Positions 9,113-19,727 of a DNA stretch of 64,000 nucleotides are shown here, in pieces. Source of the stretch: Pictodentalium vernedei (lineage: Eukaryota; Mollusca; Scaphopoda; Dentaliida; Dentaliidae). The translations under genes were made by a program, and so were the position numbers. Numbering within the stretch: the first letter of the stretch is position 1; each line of letters begins with the position of its first letter. The notes beneath the pieces were generated by a model. That model was given only the letters and a program-made list of their open reading frames with translations. It ran no database searches and had not been told where the DNA came from. Location of the stretch: assembly GCA_031216915.1 (NCBI GenBank), contig CM062295.1, positions 177,334,927 to 177,398,926 on the forward strand, written 5' to 3'.

Positions 9113-11548
9113 GTGAGGGTCCCAACGAGAGAGCTTGGATACAGGGTTAACGAGGGACTGAAAAAGGCTATAAAAGAAAGGAAGGTAAAATGCGCTGCTT
9201 ACAGAAGAAGTAGGAAGCTTAAAGGGGTGGATAACAATGACACGAGACTAATGAAAGGAGAATATGAACTGGCACGGAAAAAGGTGAATGAGATAAAGGA
9301 TAATAATAGGAAGGAGCACAATTGCAGTCTTGCCAGAACAATAAAGAAAACGGGGGGTTCGAGCTCAAACGTATTTTGGAACTGGGTAAATAAACGGGGG
9401 AAAAGTAGTGTGCAGAGTATCAAAGTGGATGGGGAAAGTACAGAAGATAAAGGCCGTATCGCTTCAGAGTTAGTCAAGCACTGGGAAAAGATAAACGATA
9501 GGCGATGGGGCAGTGGGTCCCCACCAAAAAGAAATACACTGGTGGAGGAGAACCTATCCAATCGTGTATGTAGCGAATTAACGGCAGAAGAAGTGCGGAA
9601 CGTGGTCTCGAAATTAAAAAATGGTAAAGCGGGAGGGACTGATGAAATTCCGAACGAATTCCTCAAAAATGGAGGGGAGGCACTTATTGAAGTCCTGACA
9701 AACCTTTTCAACCTGGCTCTGCGAAAGCAAGAGGTCCCCAGAGAGTGGAGGGAAAGTAAGGTGTCGTTCATACACAAAAAGGGGGATAAGGAAGTTCTAG
9801 ATAACTATAGGGGGATATCAGTTAGTAGTAACATCGGAAAAGTATTCTGTAAGGTCATATACGGTAGACTAGAGGAAGTTATAGAAGAGAAAGGTTTTTT
9901 AGGAGAAATTCAAAATGGTTTCAGGAAAGGACGAAGAGTCACTGATCACCTATTTACACTCACCCAACTGATAGAATCAACAAAGGCTGAAAAGAAAAAG
10001 ATGTTTCTGGCATTTCTAGATGTGAAAAAAGCGTACGACCGAGTGTGGAGGGAAGGTATGTGGCGAAAGCTCGAGGGCATCGGACTAGGGGGTGACTTTG
10101 TGGAAATCATGAAAGCACTGTATACAGATGTGCAAAGCCAACTCAGTCTAGGGAGTATCACTACAAAACGAGTCCCTATGGATATAGGCCTCAAGCAGGG
10201 GTGTATCTTTTCACCGATTTTGTTTGCATTGTATGTTAAAGATTTAGGGGACGAACTAATTCAGAGTGCGGAGGGGGTAAATGTTGGAGACATAAAGATA
10301 CCAGGCTTATTCTTTGCGGACGACATGGTGTTAATGTCTAGAACTGAACAGGGGCTAGAGAAACTGCTGGAAATTGTTGGTAGATATGGGAACACTTGGC
10401 GGCTCGAACTAAATGAAAATAAAAGCAAGGTAATACCCGTTGGACGCAAGGTAGATATGACGAAGAGATGGAGAGTGGGGGAGTTCTCAATCCCCGAAGG
10501 GGAAAGCAAACAAATCACTGTAGGAGAAACGGGAGAGTATGATTATCTAGGGGTAAGCATAAATATAACGGGAAGAGGGGTGTACAGAAATTACTCAGCC
10601 AAACTGATTCTGAAGGGGAAAAGAATTCTGAACCAACTAAAACTTTTAGGGAAAAAGAGTTTCAACAAGGTCTTTGTGGGGAAAACACTGTGGGAGAGGG
10701 TGGGTTTACCAAGTATAACGTATGGCACGGACGTGATTCCATTAAACCAAACCGTTACTAAGAAGTTGGAAAATACTCAAAATGATGCCGGCAGATGGAT
10801 AGCAGGGTCGAGTAATGCTGCAGCTTTGGAAGCAGTAAGGGGGGAGCTTGGGTGGATGAAAATCAAGGACAGGGTAGATTTGGGAAAACTGTGTTACTTT
10901 AACTACTTGAGAAACCTGCCTGACAACCGGTGCTGCAAATTGATGCTCGATACCATTTGGAATTCTAATATAGAAACGGGGTGGTCAAAACATGTGAGGG
11001 AACTAATGGACAATTACTCTATAGAGGTCACAAACATAGAAGTAGGAATGAAAGAAGGCAAAAGGTTTGTCAAAGAGAGAGTCATGGAAGATTGCAATCG
11101 AAACTGGCGAGCAGGGGTTAGCGTGAAAAGATCACTGCAGGGGTTACAATATAAAGAAAAGCCAGCTTTTGAGAAGTACCTAGATGGCACCTTTGGAGGG
11201 TCACTGCTGTTCAAACTGAGATCAAGATCACTGGAGCTTCGGGGAAAAATTGGGAGAGATGGGGAAAAGGGATGCCAAATGTGCCACTCTGGAGTAGTGG
11301 AGACCCTGGAACATTTTCTCTTGGAATGCCCACAGTATATACCTCATAGAATAAAATTTACTGGAAGAATAATGCAGAAGTGGGGTGAAGAAACAAAGGA
11401 TAGATGGCTGAAGGGGGACACGAAGGAGAGGGTAGGAATGCTTATTGAAGAAATTGAAAAAGAGGAAGTGAGGGACACTATTAAGCAGTTTATATCTGAA
11501 TGCTGGGAGGAGAGGAGGGGAAGAGGGGGTGGGGTGCAGGGGGAATGA
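9113..11548 (+). CDS. LINE ORF2, C-terminal part: reverse transcriptase
   Basis: This continues the ORF2 frame after the TAA at 9095-9097; the first codon shown is GTG, so this part is not expected to start on its own. RT motifs in order: GKAGGTDEIPNEF (motif 1), FIHKKGDKEVLDNYRGIS (motif 2), FLAFLDVKKAYDRVW (motif A, about 300), GLKQGCIFSPILF (motif B), FFADDMVL (motif C, about 400), YDYLGVSI (motif D/E region). The C-terminal CQMC...HFLLECP cluster (about 721-741) is the Cys/His motif seen in many LINE proteins. There is no other frameshift or stop over 811 codons. It differs from the truncated neighbour at only scattered residues. Confidence 0.88.
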   Translation: MRVPTRELGYRVNEGLKKAIKERKVKCAAYRRSRKLKGVDNNDTRLMKGEYELARKKVNEIKDNNRKEHNCSLARTIKKTGGSSSNVFWNWVNKRGKSSVQSIKVDGESTEDKGRIASELVKHWEKINDRRWGSGSPPKRNTLVEENLSNRVCSELTAEEVRNVVSKLKNGKAGGTDEIPNEFLKNGGEALIEVLTNLFNLALRKQEVPREWRESKVSFIHKKGDKEVLDNYRGISVSSNIGKVFCKVIYGRLEEVIEEKGFLGEIQNGFRKGRRVTDHLFTLTQLIESTKAEKKKMFLAFLDVKKAYDRVWREGMWRKLEGIGLGGDFVEIMKALYTDVQSQLSLGSITTKRVPMDIGLKQGCIFSPILFALYVKDLGDELIQSAEGVNVGDIKIPGLFFADDMVLMSRTEQGLEKLLEIVGRYGNTWRLELNENKSKVIPVGRKVDMTKRWRVGEFSIPEGESKQITVGETGEYDYLGVSINITGRGVYRNYSAKLILKGKRILNQLKLLGKKSFNKVFVGKTLWERVGLPSITYGTDVIPLNQTVTKKLENTQNDAGRWIAGSSNAAALEAVRGELGWMKIKDRVDLGKLCYFNYLRNLPDNRCCKLMLDTIWNSNIETGWSKHVRELMDNYSIEVTNIEVGMKEGKRFVKERVMEDCNRNWRAGVSVKRSLQGLQYKEKPAFEKYLDGTFGGSLLFKLRSRSLELRGKIGRDGEKGCQMCHSGVVETLEHFLLECPQYIPHRIKFTGRIMQKWGEETKDRWLKGDTKERVGMLIEEIEKEEVRDTIKQFISECWEERRGRGGGVQGE

Positions 11549-11620
11549 TGGCCTTCTCTTATGAGGACCGCGACAAATCAGCGGCTGGCCAAAGAGTTAT
11601 TATTATGTTATTATTATTAT

Positions 11621-11847
11621 GATCACGCAGAAGGTATTTCGATCGATCAGAAAATCGCAAGAGCAACGTTAGAAAATCATAATGCCATGACCGAAGCAGG
11701 GAAGGTTCCTTAGCGAGACTTAAGATTGAAAACTAGACCCAAAACTGAACATTCTCAAGTGCATATACGCATATATACATATTGAGCAGACAGTCATTAG
11801 TGAATTTATTTTTCTACATAAACCCGAGACAAAGATGTTAAAGAATC
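11621..11847. other. Spacer with flank motif X
   Basis: No gene is visible. 11733-11789 (CTAGACCC ... ATTGAGCAG) closely matches 32801-32857. The two copies lie just outside the first and the last of the four Helitron-like elements A-D. Confidence 0.4.
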
Positions 11848-12069
11848 TTTAGGCTTTTCCCTCTGGAAAAGACTATTGTTTTTCTACGGATTAATATTTT
11901 TTTTTTTTTTTTTTTTTTTAGGCTTTTCCCTCTGGAAAAGACTATTGTTTTTCTACGGATTATTATTTTTTTTTTTTTTTTTTGTTTTTAGGCTTTTCCC
12001 TCTGGAAAAGACTATTGTTTTTCTACGGATTATTATTTTTTGGGTTTTTTTTTTTTTTTTTTTTTTTTT
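11848..12069 (+). repeat. Triplicated 70-bp 5'-terminal module of element A
   Basis: The stretch TTTAGGCTTTTCCC ... CTACGGATTATTATT plus poly-T occurs three times in tandem, starting at about 11848, 11917 and 11987. Element C carries the same module only once (27364). Confidence 0.8.
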
Positions 12070-12249
12070 CCACACATTTTGTCCGCACGATTCCAAAGCC
12101 ATTTGTTGGACCGATTTTCACAAAATTTTGCACACGCATAGAGGGGCACAAAATCTAAAAATGTACCGAAGCGGAATTTTCGATTTAACCTTTATTTCGT
12201 CAGAATTGGCAAAAAACTGTCAAAATTGGGGTTTATCGGCACTTTCTCG

Positions 12250-14320
12250 AAACACGTCTTGTAGATTTTTTTTAAACCTTCATCATTGATAGACCTGCCT
12301 GTGCCACAACCTTTGATACACATGACATATCTGGCGATGCATATGGTAACCCTCCACAGGCTGCCAAACATCGAAATTTTGATGAAATGGGCCGGTTTTA
12401 GGCCCCCAGAGAACCCAAACGATACACGAGAGATAAACATAACTTCATTTATTGGAAGTGGAATTCACCGAGGATCATTTTTGTAAGTAATAAGGGTGTT
12501 CAAAAAACCAAGCGTTAACCCGTTTTGGGCTGGTTAAACAGCAATACCCCCATAAAGCTAAAAAATTCAGGTCTTCCGTGGATTTCTCTAAACGAGTCTT
12601 GTAGATTTTCAAGAAAAAATTGTCACTCCCAGGCCTTGATGTGACAATAGAAGTTGCATGGACAAAATACTGCGGTGAGCATTTGTTAACCCTCCACGGG
12701 CTGCTAAAAGTCAAAATTGTGATAAAATGGGCTGTTTTTGGACGCTAACAGCACCCAAACGGTATACCACAGAGAAAGTGGCCTTCATTTATCGGACGCA
12801 AAATTGATCGGAAAATATTTTTGAAAGTGGTAAGGGTATTCAAGATTCGACGTCTTAACCCATTTTGGGCTGGTTAAAGAGAGATACCCATTAAAATCTT
12901 AAAATACCCATTTTCTGTGGATTTCTCTAAAAACATCTTGTAGGTTTTCAAGAAAAAATCGGCTATTCGCAGGTCTTGGTGCAACATTACAAGTTGCATG
13001 GACAAAATATTCCGTTCAGCATTAGTTAACCCTCCCAGGGCTCCCCAACGTCAAAATTGTGATAAAATGGGCTGTTTTTTGTACTCCAACAGCACCCAAT
13101 GGGTACACCACAAAGAAAAGCGCCTCCTTTTATCGAGTGTACAATTTATACAGAAACATTTTTGTAAGTAGTAAGGGTATTCAAAAGTCGAAGTCTTAAC
13201 CCATTTTGGGTAGGCTAAGAGAGATATCCCTTAAAAGCTTTAAATTCCCATTTTCTGTGAATTTCCCTAACAGTAACTTGTAGGGGTTCAAGAAAAATTG
13301 ACTATTCGTAGGTCTTTATGTGACATTACAAGTTGCAGGGACAAAATACTCCGGTGAGCGTTTATTAACCATCTACAAGCTGCCAAGCATCGTAATTTTG
13401 TTGACATGGGCTGTTTTCGGACACGCACAGCACCCAAAGTATACACGAGAGATAAACATAATCACCTTTGTTGGAAGTGGAATTCACAGAGGACCATTTT
13501 TGTAAGTAATAAGGGTGTTCAAAAAACCAAGCGTTAACCCCTGTTGGGGAGGTTAACAGGGATACCCATCGAAAGCTTAAAAATCGTTTTCCCTGGATTT
13601 CTTTACAAACATCTTGTAGGGTTTCAAGAGAAAATGGCCGTTGATAGGTCTTGGTATCACATTACCAGTTGCATACATTATTCTGGTAGGTATTTGTTAA
13701 CCCTCCATGGGCTGCTAAATGTCAAAAATTTTGAAGAAATAGTCTGTTTTTGGACACTGACAACATCAAATGGAAATGCCACAGAGAAACGTAACTTCTT
13801 TTATTGGACGCAAACCTGATAGAGAAACATTTTTGTAAGTAGTAAGGATATTCAAAAAGCGAGGTCTTAACCCATTGTCGACTAGTTAAGGAGATATACC
13901 CCTCAAAAGCTTAAAATTCCCGTTTTCTGTGGATTTCTCAAAAAAATCTAGCATGTTTTCAAGAAAAATTGACCATTTGCAGGTCTTTGAGTGACATTAC
14001 AAGTTGCATGGACAAAATATTCCGGTAAGCAATTATTAACCCCCCAGAGCCTGCAAAGTATAGACATTTTGAGAAAATGGGCTGTTTTGGGGCACCCATA
14101 ACACCCAATGTGTACCTGCATGATAAACATAACCTTCCTCATTGGAAGTGAAATTCACTGAGGATCATTTTTGTAATTAATGAAGGTATTCATAAAACCA
14201 AGCATTAATCCGTTTAGGGCTGGTTACAGAGCGATACCCCTCAAAAGGTTAAAAATTCGTATTTTCCGAGGATTTCTCTAAAAGCCTCTCGTTGGTTTTC
14301 AAGACAAATATTGGCCATTC
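12250..14320 (+). repeat. Satellite array of element A (~340-bp unit)
   Basis: The landmark TCTTGTAG-TTTTCAAGAAAA recurs near 12254, 12597, 12937, 13277, 13612, 13950 and 14288, giving a period of 335-343 bp. Each unit includes GTGACATTACAAGTTGCATG, a TTAACCC...GGTTAA inverted motif and TTTTTGTAAGTARTAAGG. Short ORFs in it are satellite artefacts. Confidence 0.9.
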
Positions 14321-14578
14321 TCATTTGAGACTACTATACTCACCTTGTATGAACTCAAAAGTAAGTGTATAGTTATTTATTATCAAGAATAACTGCCCAT
14401 AAGTTCCACTCTCACTGTGTCCCGCTTCATCGGTCAATTAAACGGTGTCCCACGCCAGCGGTCGATTTATCCAAACAAAATTACCAAGGTTACCACATCC
14501 TCCCTGCCTCTTTCTCCAACCAAACACACATTGAAAGGTACGCCTCCCCTCGTATTCCACACTGCCCTGCATGATATC

Positions 14579-14982
14579 ATTTATTATTTATTTATTGGTG
14601 TTTAAGGGCATATACTTATGCACAATGGCTAATCATGACCGTGACAGTTTTACGGGTGGAGGAAGCCACAGTACCTGGAGAGAACCACCGAGCAACGACG
14701 AGCAGCTGCCAGCTTCCCAACATCATAACTCCGAACTGCAGCACAGGCAGGGTTAGCTTGGTTGAAGACATGCGTACCGTCGACGTGCAGTACGCCTTAG
14801 TACATGGCGGCATCATGCCCCCATATGGACAATCAGAGTTAAGTGCCTTGCCCAAGGACACAGCATGGGAGTCCGAATTGATCGCTCTGACGGCCACCCA
14901 TCCAATGATAAACCAGGCTCAACGTTGTTTTACTTCGGTGATCTGACGAGAACCGGCTACCACAATGCCACCGCGCCCCGCC
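14579..14982 (-). mobile_element. tRNA-derived SINE, variant head (minus strand)
   Basis: Read on the minus strand, a GGCGCGGTGGCATTGTGGTAG-like start, a diverged region, the SINE core (GTGTCCTTGGGCAAG, ATGGGGGCATGATG, GCGTACTGCACGTCGA) and the tail (AATGGCTAATCATGACCGTG reversed, AATAAATAAATAATAAAT) match the SINE at 35342-35715. The first ~120 bp differ, suggesting a different or decayed tRNA-related head. It lies in the block interrupting element A. Confidence 0.72.
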
Positions 14983-15605
14983 ACTGCATGATAAGAAACC
15001 AGTAAATAACGTTAGCTGCCATGGGATCAGTTACTTATAATATCAAATAGTGTTGACACTATAGCATTTCCCCGACAGTGGGTCCAGGTATATACTAGTC
15101 TGTAAAACGGCTATCCACTGCCCCTCCTCCGCCCCAGGGTGGCGACGTGGCAGTATATGTCCATCTTACTGACGCTAAGTGCCTAAGGAACCTTACAATA
15201 AAAGGTGGGGGTCCCCAACATGGGAAGGGGGGCAGGTATATTTACTACTCTGTAAGGCGGTTATCAAATGCAGTGGTGCATGGCGCCAAGATTTCCCCGG
15301 CAGTGGGGCTAGATATATACTAGTTTGTAAGACGGCTATACTCCCCTTCTCCGTCCCAGGGTATATTTTATCTACACATATGTACAAACAACACTTCCTA
15401 TTTATGAATGTAATAACTTCATGTTTGTCGTTGTATGTATGGATATCTTCATTGTAATAAATAAAACTAATCCTACGGGGAAAAACCAATTGGAGAGAAA
15501 TTTACTTCTGCTATTAACAGACATGTGATAGGTGAGCTCTACAAGGTGTGAAAAAATGACATAATAATGCATAACAACTGTGGTCTAATAGTAGATAATT
15601 GATAC
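14983..15605. other. Non-satellite block interrupting element A, with short direct repeats
   Basis: No gene is visible. Two ~75-bp direct copies (about 15062-15145 and 15290-15362) share TTTCCCCGRCAGTGGG, TATATACTAGT and ACGGCTAT; a third partial copy lies at 15230-15265. The region resembles nothing else in the window. Confidence 0.4.
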
Positions 15606-15994
15606 AGGACCAGACATCAATATTTTTGATACATTTGAGATAAAATGGACCATTTTCAAACAGACACAGCACTCAGTGGGTATGTGTCAAACAAACATAA
15701 CTCCTTTTGTCGGACATTGACTCGTAGGACGACAATATTGATATTAACCCACTCCACCGTTAATGATGGTTTTTACCTAAACAATTTTTTACCAAACTCT
15801 GTCATTTGAGATTACTGTAAACAATGTTTTATCAAACTGAGTCATTTGAGACTACTATATTCACCTTTCTCTTAAAATCAATGGAGGAACTTCAGTGAGA
15901 CAGTTAAAAACAATTCATCAGACACTGTGGCGTCATGAAGAATCATGGAATCTCATCGGGAAAAGCCATGATTCTCCAGAATCACAAAGTCTAG

Positions 15995-16000
15995 TTTTTG

Positions 16001-16035
<35 letters not shown>

Positions 16036-18693
16036 CCACACATTTTGTCCGTACGATTCAGAAGCCATTTTCGAACCGATTTTCACGAAATTTTGCACAC
16101 GCATAGAGGAGCACAAAATCTAAAAATGTACCGAAGCGGAATTTTCGATTTAACCCTTATTTCGTCAGAATTGGCAAAAAACTGCAGAAATTGGGGTTTA
16201 TCGGCACTTACTCGAAACACGTCTTGTAGATTTTTTTTATACATTCGTCATTGCTAGACCTGTCTGTGACACGCCCTTTGATACACACGACATATCAGGC
16301 GATGCATATGGTAACCTCCACAGGCTGCCAAACATCGAAATTTTTATGAAATAGGCCGGTTTCAGGCCCCCACTGCACCCAAACAATACACGAGAGATAA
16401 ACATAACTTCCTTTATTGGGAGTGGAATTCACCGAGGATCATTTTTGTCAGTAATAAGGGTGTTCAGAAAACCAAGCGTTAACCCATTTTGAATTGGTTA
16501 AAGAGCAATACCCCCATAAAGCTAAAAAATTCGTGTTTTCCGTGGATTTCTCTAAATGAGTCTTGTAGATTTTCAAGAAAAATTTGTCACTCCCAGGCCT
16601 TGGTGTGACAATAGATGTTGCGTGGACAAAATACTGCGGTGAGCATTTGTTAACCCTCCATGGGCTGCTAAAAGTGAAAATTGTGATAAAATGGGCTGTT
16701 TTTGGACGCCAACAGCACCCAATGGGTACGCCACAAAGAAAAGTGCCTTCTTTTATCGAGCGCACAATCTATATGGAAACATTTTTGTAAGTAGTAAGGG
16801 TATTCAAAAGTCGAAGTCTTAACCCATTTTGGGGAGGCTAAAGAGAGAGACCCCTTAAAATCTTAAAATTCCCATTTTCTGTGGATTTCTCTAATTACAT
16901 CCTGTAGGTTCTCAAGAAAAATTGACTACTCGCAGGTCTTTGTGTGACATTGTAAGTTGCATGGACAAAATATTCCGGTGAGCGTTTATTAACCCTCTAC
17001 AGACTGCCAAGCATCGTAATTTTGTTGAAATGGGCTGTTTTCAGACACGCACAGCAACCAACGTGTACCTGAGAAATACACATAATCTCCTTTGTTGGAA
17101 GTGGAATTCACCGAGGACAATTTTTGTAAGTAATAAGGGTATTCAAAAAACCAATCGTTAACCCCTTTTGTGGTTGTTAATAGTGATACCCATCAAAGGC
17201 TTAAAAATTTATGTTTTCCCTGGATTTCTTTACAAACATCTGGTAGCGTTTTCAAGAGAAAATGGCCATTGATAGGTCATAGTGTCACATTACCAGCTGA
17301 TTGGATAAATTATTCCGGTAAGCATTTGTTAACCCTCCATGGGCTGCTAAATGTCAAAATTTTGAAAAAAATAGTCTGTTTTTGAACAACAACAACATCA
17401 AAAGGGAATCCAACAGAGAAACGTAACTTCTTTTACCGGACGCAAAACTGACAGGGAAACATTTTTGTAAGTAGTAAATGTATTCACAAATCGAGGTCTT
17501 AACCCATTTTTGACTGGTTAAGGAGATATACCCCTTAAAAGCTTAAAATTCCAGTTTTCTGTGGATTTCTCAAAAAAAATTTCAAGAACAATTGACCATT
17601 CGCAGGTCTTCGAGTGACATTACAAGCATGAACAAAATGTTTCGGTAAACATATGTTAACCCCCCAGAGGCTGCCAGGCATATACATTTCGAGAAAATGG
17701 GCTGTGCTTGGGCAACCATAACACCAAATGTGTACCTACGAGATAAACATAACCTCCTTCATTGGAAATGGAATTCACAGTCGATCATTTTTGTAAGTAA
17801 TGAAGGTATTAACAAAACCAAGCATTAACCCTTTAGAGCTGGTTACAGAGAGATACCCCTCAAAAAGTTAAAAATTTGTCGATTCTGAGGATTTCTTTTA
17901 AAAACATCCAGTAGATTTTCAAGAAAAAATGGCCATTCTCAGATCTTAGTGTGACATTACAAGTTGCATGTACAGAATATTCCTGTAAGCATTTGTTAAC
18001 CCTATGCAGGTTCTCAAACATCAAAATGTTGATAAAATGGGCTGTGTTTGCGTACCCACAGCACCCAAAGTTGGGAGGAGAGATCAAAATAAGTGGAAGT
18101 AGAATTCACTGAGAATTATTTTTGGAAGTAATAAGAGTATTCAAAAAACAATACTTAACCCGTTTTGGGCTGGATAAACAATGATACCCATCAAAAGCTT
18201 AAAATTCATGTTCTCCCTGGATTTCTCTGAAAACATCTTGTAGATTTTAAAGAAAAGAATGGCCATTTGCAGTTCTTGGAGAGTGACATTACAAGTTGCA
18301 TGAATAAATATTCCTGTTAGCACTTGTTAACAACCCTCTACAAGCTGCCAGACATCAATATTTGGGAAACATTTGAGATAAAATGAACCATTTTTAAATT
18401 GACACAGCACTCAGTGGGTATGTGTCAAAGAAACATAACTCCTTTTGTCGGTCATTGACTTGTTGGACGACGATATTGACATTAACCCACTCCACCGTTA
18501 CTGATGGTTTTTACCTAAACAATTTTTTACCAAACTCTGTCATTTGAGATTACTGTCTTCACCTTTCTCATAACATCAATGAAGGGACTTCAGTGAGACA
18601 GTTAAAAACAATTCATCAGACACTGTGGGGTCATGAAAAATCTAGGAATCTCATCGGGAAAAGCCATGATTCTCCAGAATCATAAAGTCTAGT
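15995..18693 (+). mobile_element. Helitron/HINE-like element B, abutting A
   Basis: It begins immediately after the CTAG terminus of A with poly-T, then the head (CACACATTTTGTCCG), about seven ~340-bp units (landmarks near 16220, 16561, 16900, 17240, 17580, 17908, 18236), the same 3' tail, the ATGATTCTCC hairpin and CTAG at 18690-18693. It lacks its own GGCTTTTCCC 5' hairpin, so A and B share one 5' end and have two 3' ends. Confidence 0.65.
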
Positions 18694-18873
18694 ATTTCTT
18701 GTATTTATAGAGTCGCCCTTTGGGCATTTGGGGCCATCGAATTGACATCTTTGTCATATTAATATGGACATAGTATTCGTATTTAATTTCATCAAATCTG
18801 TCGTCATGCTCTGCAGTTCACTGTTTACCTGGCGGTTTTCATTTTGCAATTAATATCAAGTCCATGGGAGTAA
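18694..18873. other. Short spacer with LINE-3'UTR-like patch
   Basis: CAATTAATATCAAG at about 18847 recurs in the 3' region of the second LINE family (about 43562), hinting that the adjacent SINE landed in an old LINE tail. Nothing else is recognised. Confidence 0.25.
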
Positions 18874-19232
18874 GGGGGCGGGGTGCGCGGTAGCTCAGTG
18901 GTTACGGCATTGGACTTCAAACCGAAATGTTGACGGTTCGAACCCCCCGCCAGGGGTAACTGCGTTATGCCCTCGGGCAAGGAACTTGGTCCCTATTGCC
19001 CATGTGGGGACATGGTGGCGATGCGTACTAAAGCTTACTGCACGTCGATAGTGCACTACTCAATGCTAACCCTATTTGTACAGAGTTAGTGCGTTGGAGA
19101 GTCTGACAGTTGCTCGCCGCTGCTCGGTAGTTCTAACACGGTAATCCGGCTCCCTCCACCAGTATCACTGTCCGACACGGGGTGGCTTTGGCTGCCGAAA
19201 GTGTCGGTAAACCTCAATGAATAAACTGTAGT
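18874..19232 (+). mobile_element. tRNA-derived SINE (plus strand)
   Basis: The tRNA-like head contains an A-box TAGCTCAGTGG and B-box GGTTCGAACCC, then the shared core (CCCTCGGGCAAGG, ATGTGGGGACATGGTGG, GCTTACTGCACGTCGA) and a short AATGAATAAA-like tail. Such elements are transcribed by RNA polymerase III from the internal boxes. It is more diverged than the copy at 35342. Confidence 0.8.
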
Positions 19233-19261
19233 GTCGGCGTTGATGCGTGGTCAAAAATGAA

Positions 19262-19700
19262 AGCTTTTGGACGGTAAGCGTCATGAGGAAAAGCCAGTAT
19301 TTGAGAAATACCTGGATGGCATCTTTGGGGGGTCACTGATGTTCAAACTGAGATCGAGGTCGCTGGAGCCTCGGGGAAAATTGGGAAAGATGGTAAAAAG
19401 CAGTGAAAAAGATATAATTTGGAAGTGGTGGAAACGTTGGGCACTTTGTCTTAGAATAACCAAAATATCAATCTGGACAGAATAGGCCTCACTGGGAGTA
19501 TAATGGAGAAATGGGATGAGGATGGGGGTGAAGAACAGGTGGTGAATGGGTGATCTAAAGGAGCGGGGGTTAGTATCCCGATAAATGAAATTGGTCATTG
19601 AACAGTTAATTTATTGAGGAAGGGAGTAGCATTTGGGAGTCCATGGGTACCAACAGCCTTCTCATGTGAGAAGGGCGACAAACCAACACTTTATTACTAA
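19262..19700 (+). mobile_element. LINE 3'-end relic (family of 6480-11620)
   Basis: A reading frame (19267-19485) contains KPVFEKYLDGIFGGSLMFKL, matching the C-terminal part of ORF2 of the full LINE, then shifts frame. The 3' end preserves CTTCTCATGTGAGAAGGGCG and a TTATTAC-type tail. It is strongly diverged and non-functional. Confidence 0.8.
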
Positions 19701-19727
19701 TGAAAGCGTCAATGACACTGTAGCTCA

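Larger units (their letters stand above)
6480..11620 (+). mobile_element. Near-full-length CR1/L2-like LINE
   Basis: The order is 5' UTR, ORF1 with an esterase-like domain (6627-8063), ORF2 with APE-type endonuclease and reverse transcriptase (8108-11548), a short 3' UTR ending in CGACAAATCAGCGGCTGGCC, and a TTATTA-type microsatellite tail to 11620. The exact 5' boundary is uncertain (between 6309 and about 6560). A microsatellite tail and an SGNH-type ORF1 fit the CR1/L2 group. Three other 3' pieces of the same family are present (4205-6308, 19262-19700, 34438-34545), so the lineage has been active here repeatedly. Confidence 0.88.
11848..15994 (+). mobile_element. Helitron/HINE-like element A with 340-bp satellite units
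   Basis: The 5' end has a small hairpin (GGCTTTTCCCTCTGGAAAAG) followed by GACTATTGTTTTT and a T-rich tract. A conserved head starts CCACACATTTTGTCCG, and about seven ~340-bp tandem units follow (12250-14320). A non-satellite 3' tail (15606-15994) ends in the hairpin ATGATTCTCC-AGAATCA and the terminus AAAGTCTAG at 15994, followed by T. A terminal hairpin plus CTAG/T without inverted repeats is the hallmark of Helitron/Helentron-derived non-autonomous elements; central tandem repeats are known in HINE/DINE-type elements. No Rep/helicase is encoded. A 1.3-kb block (14321-15605) interrupts the array. Confidence 0.65.
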
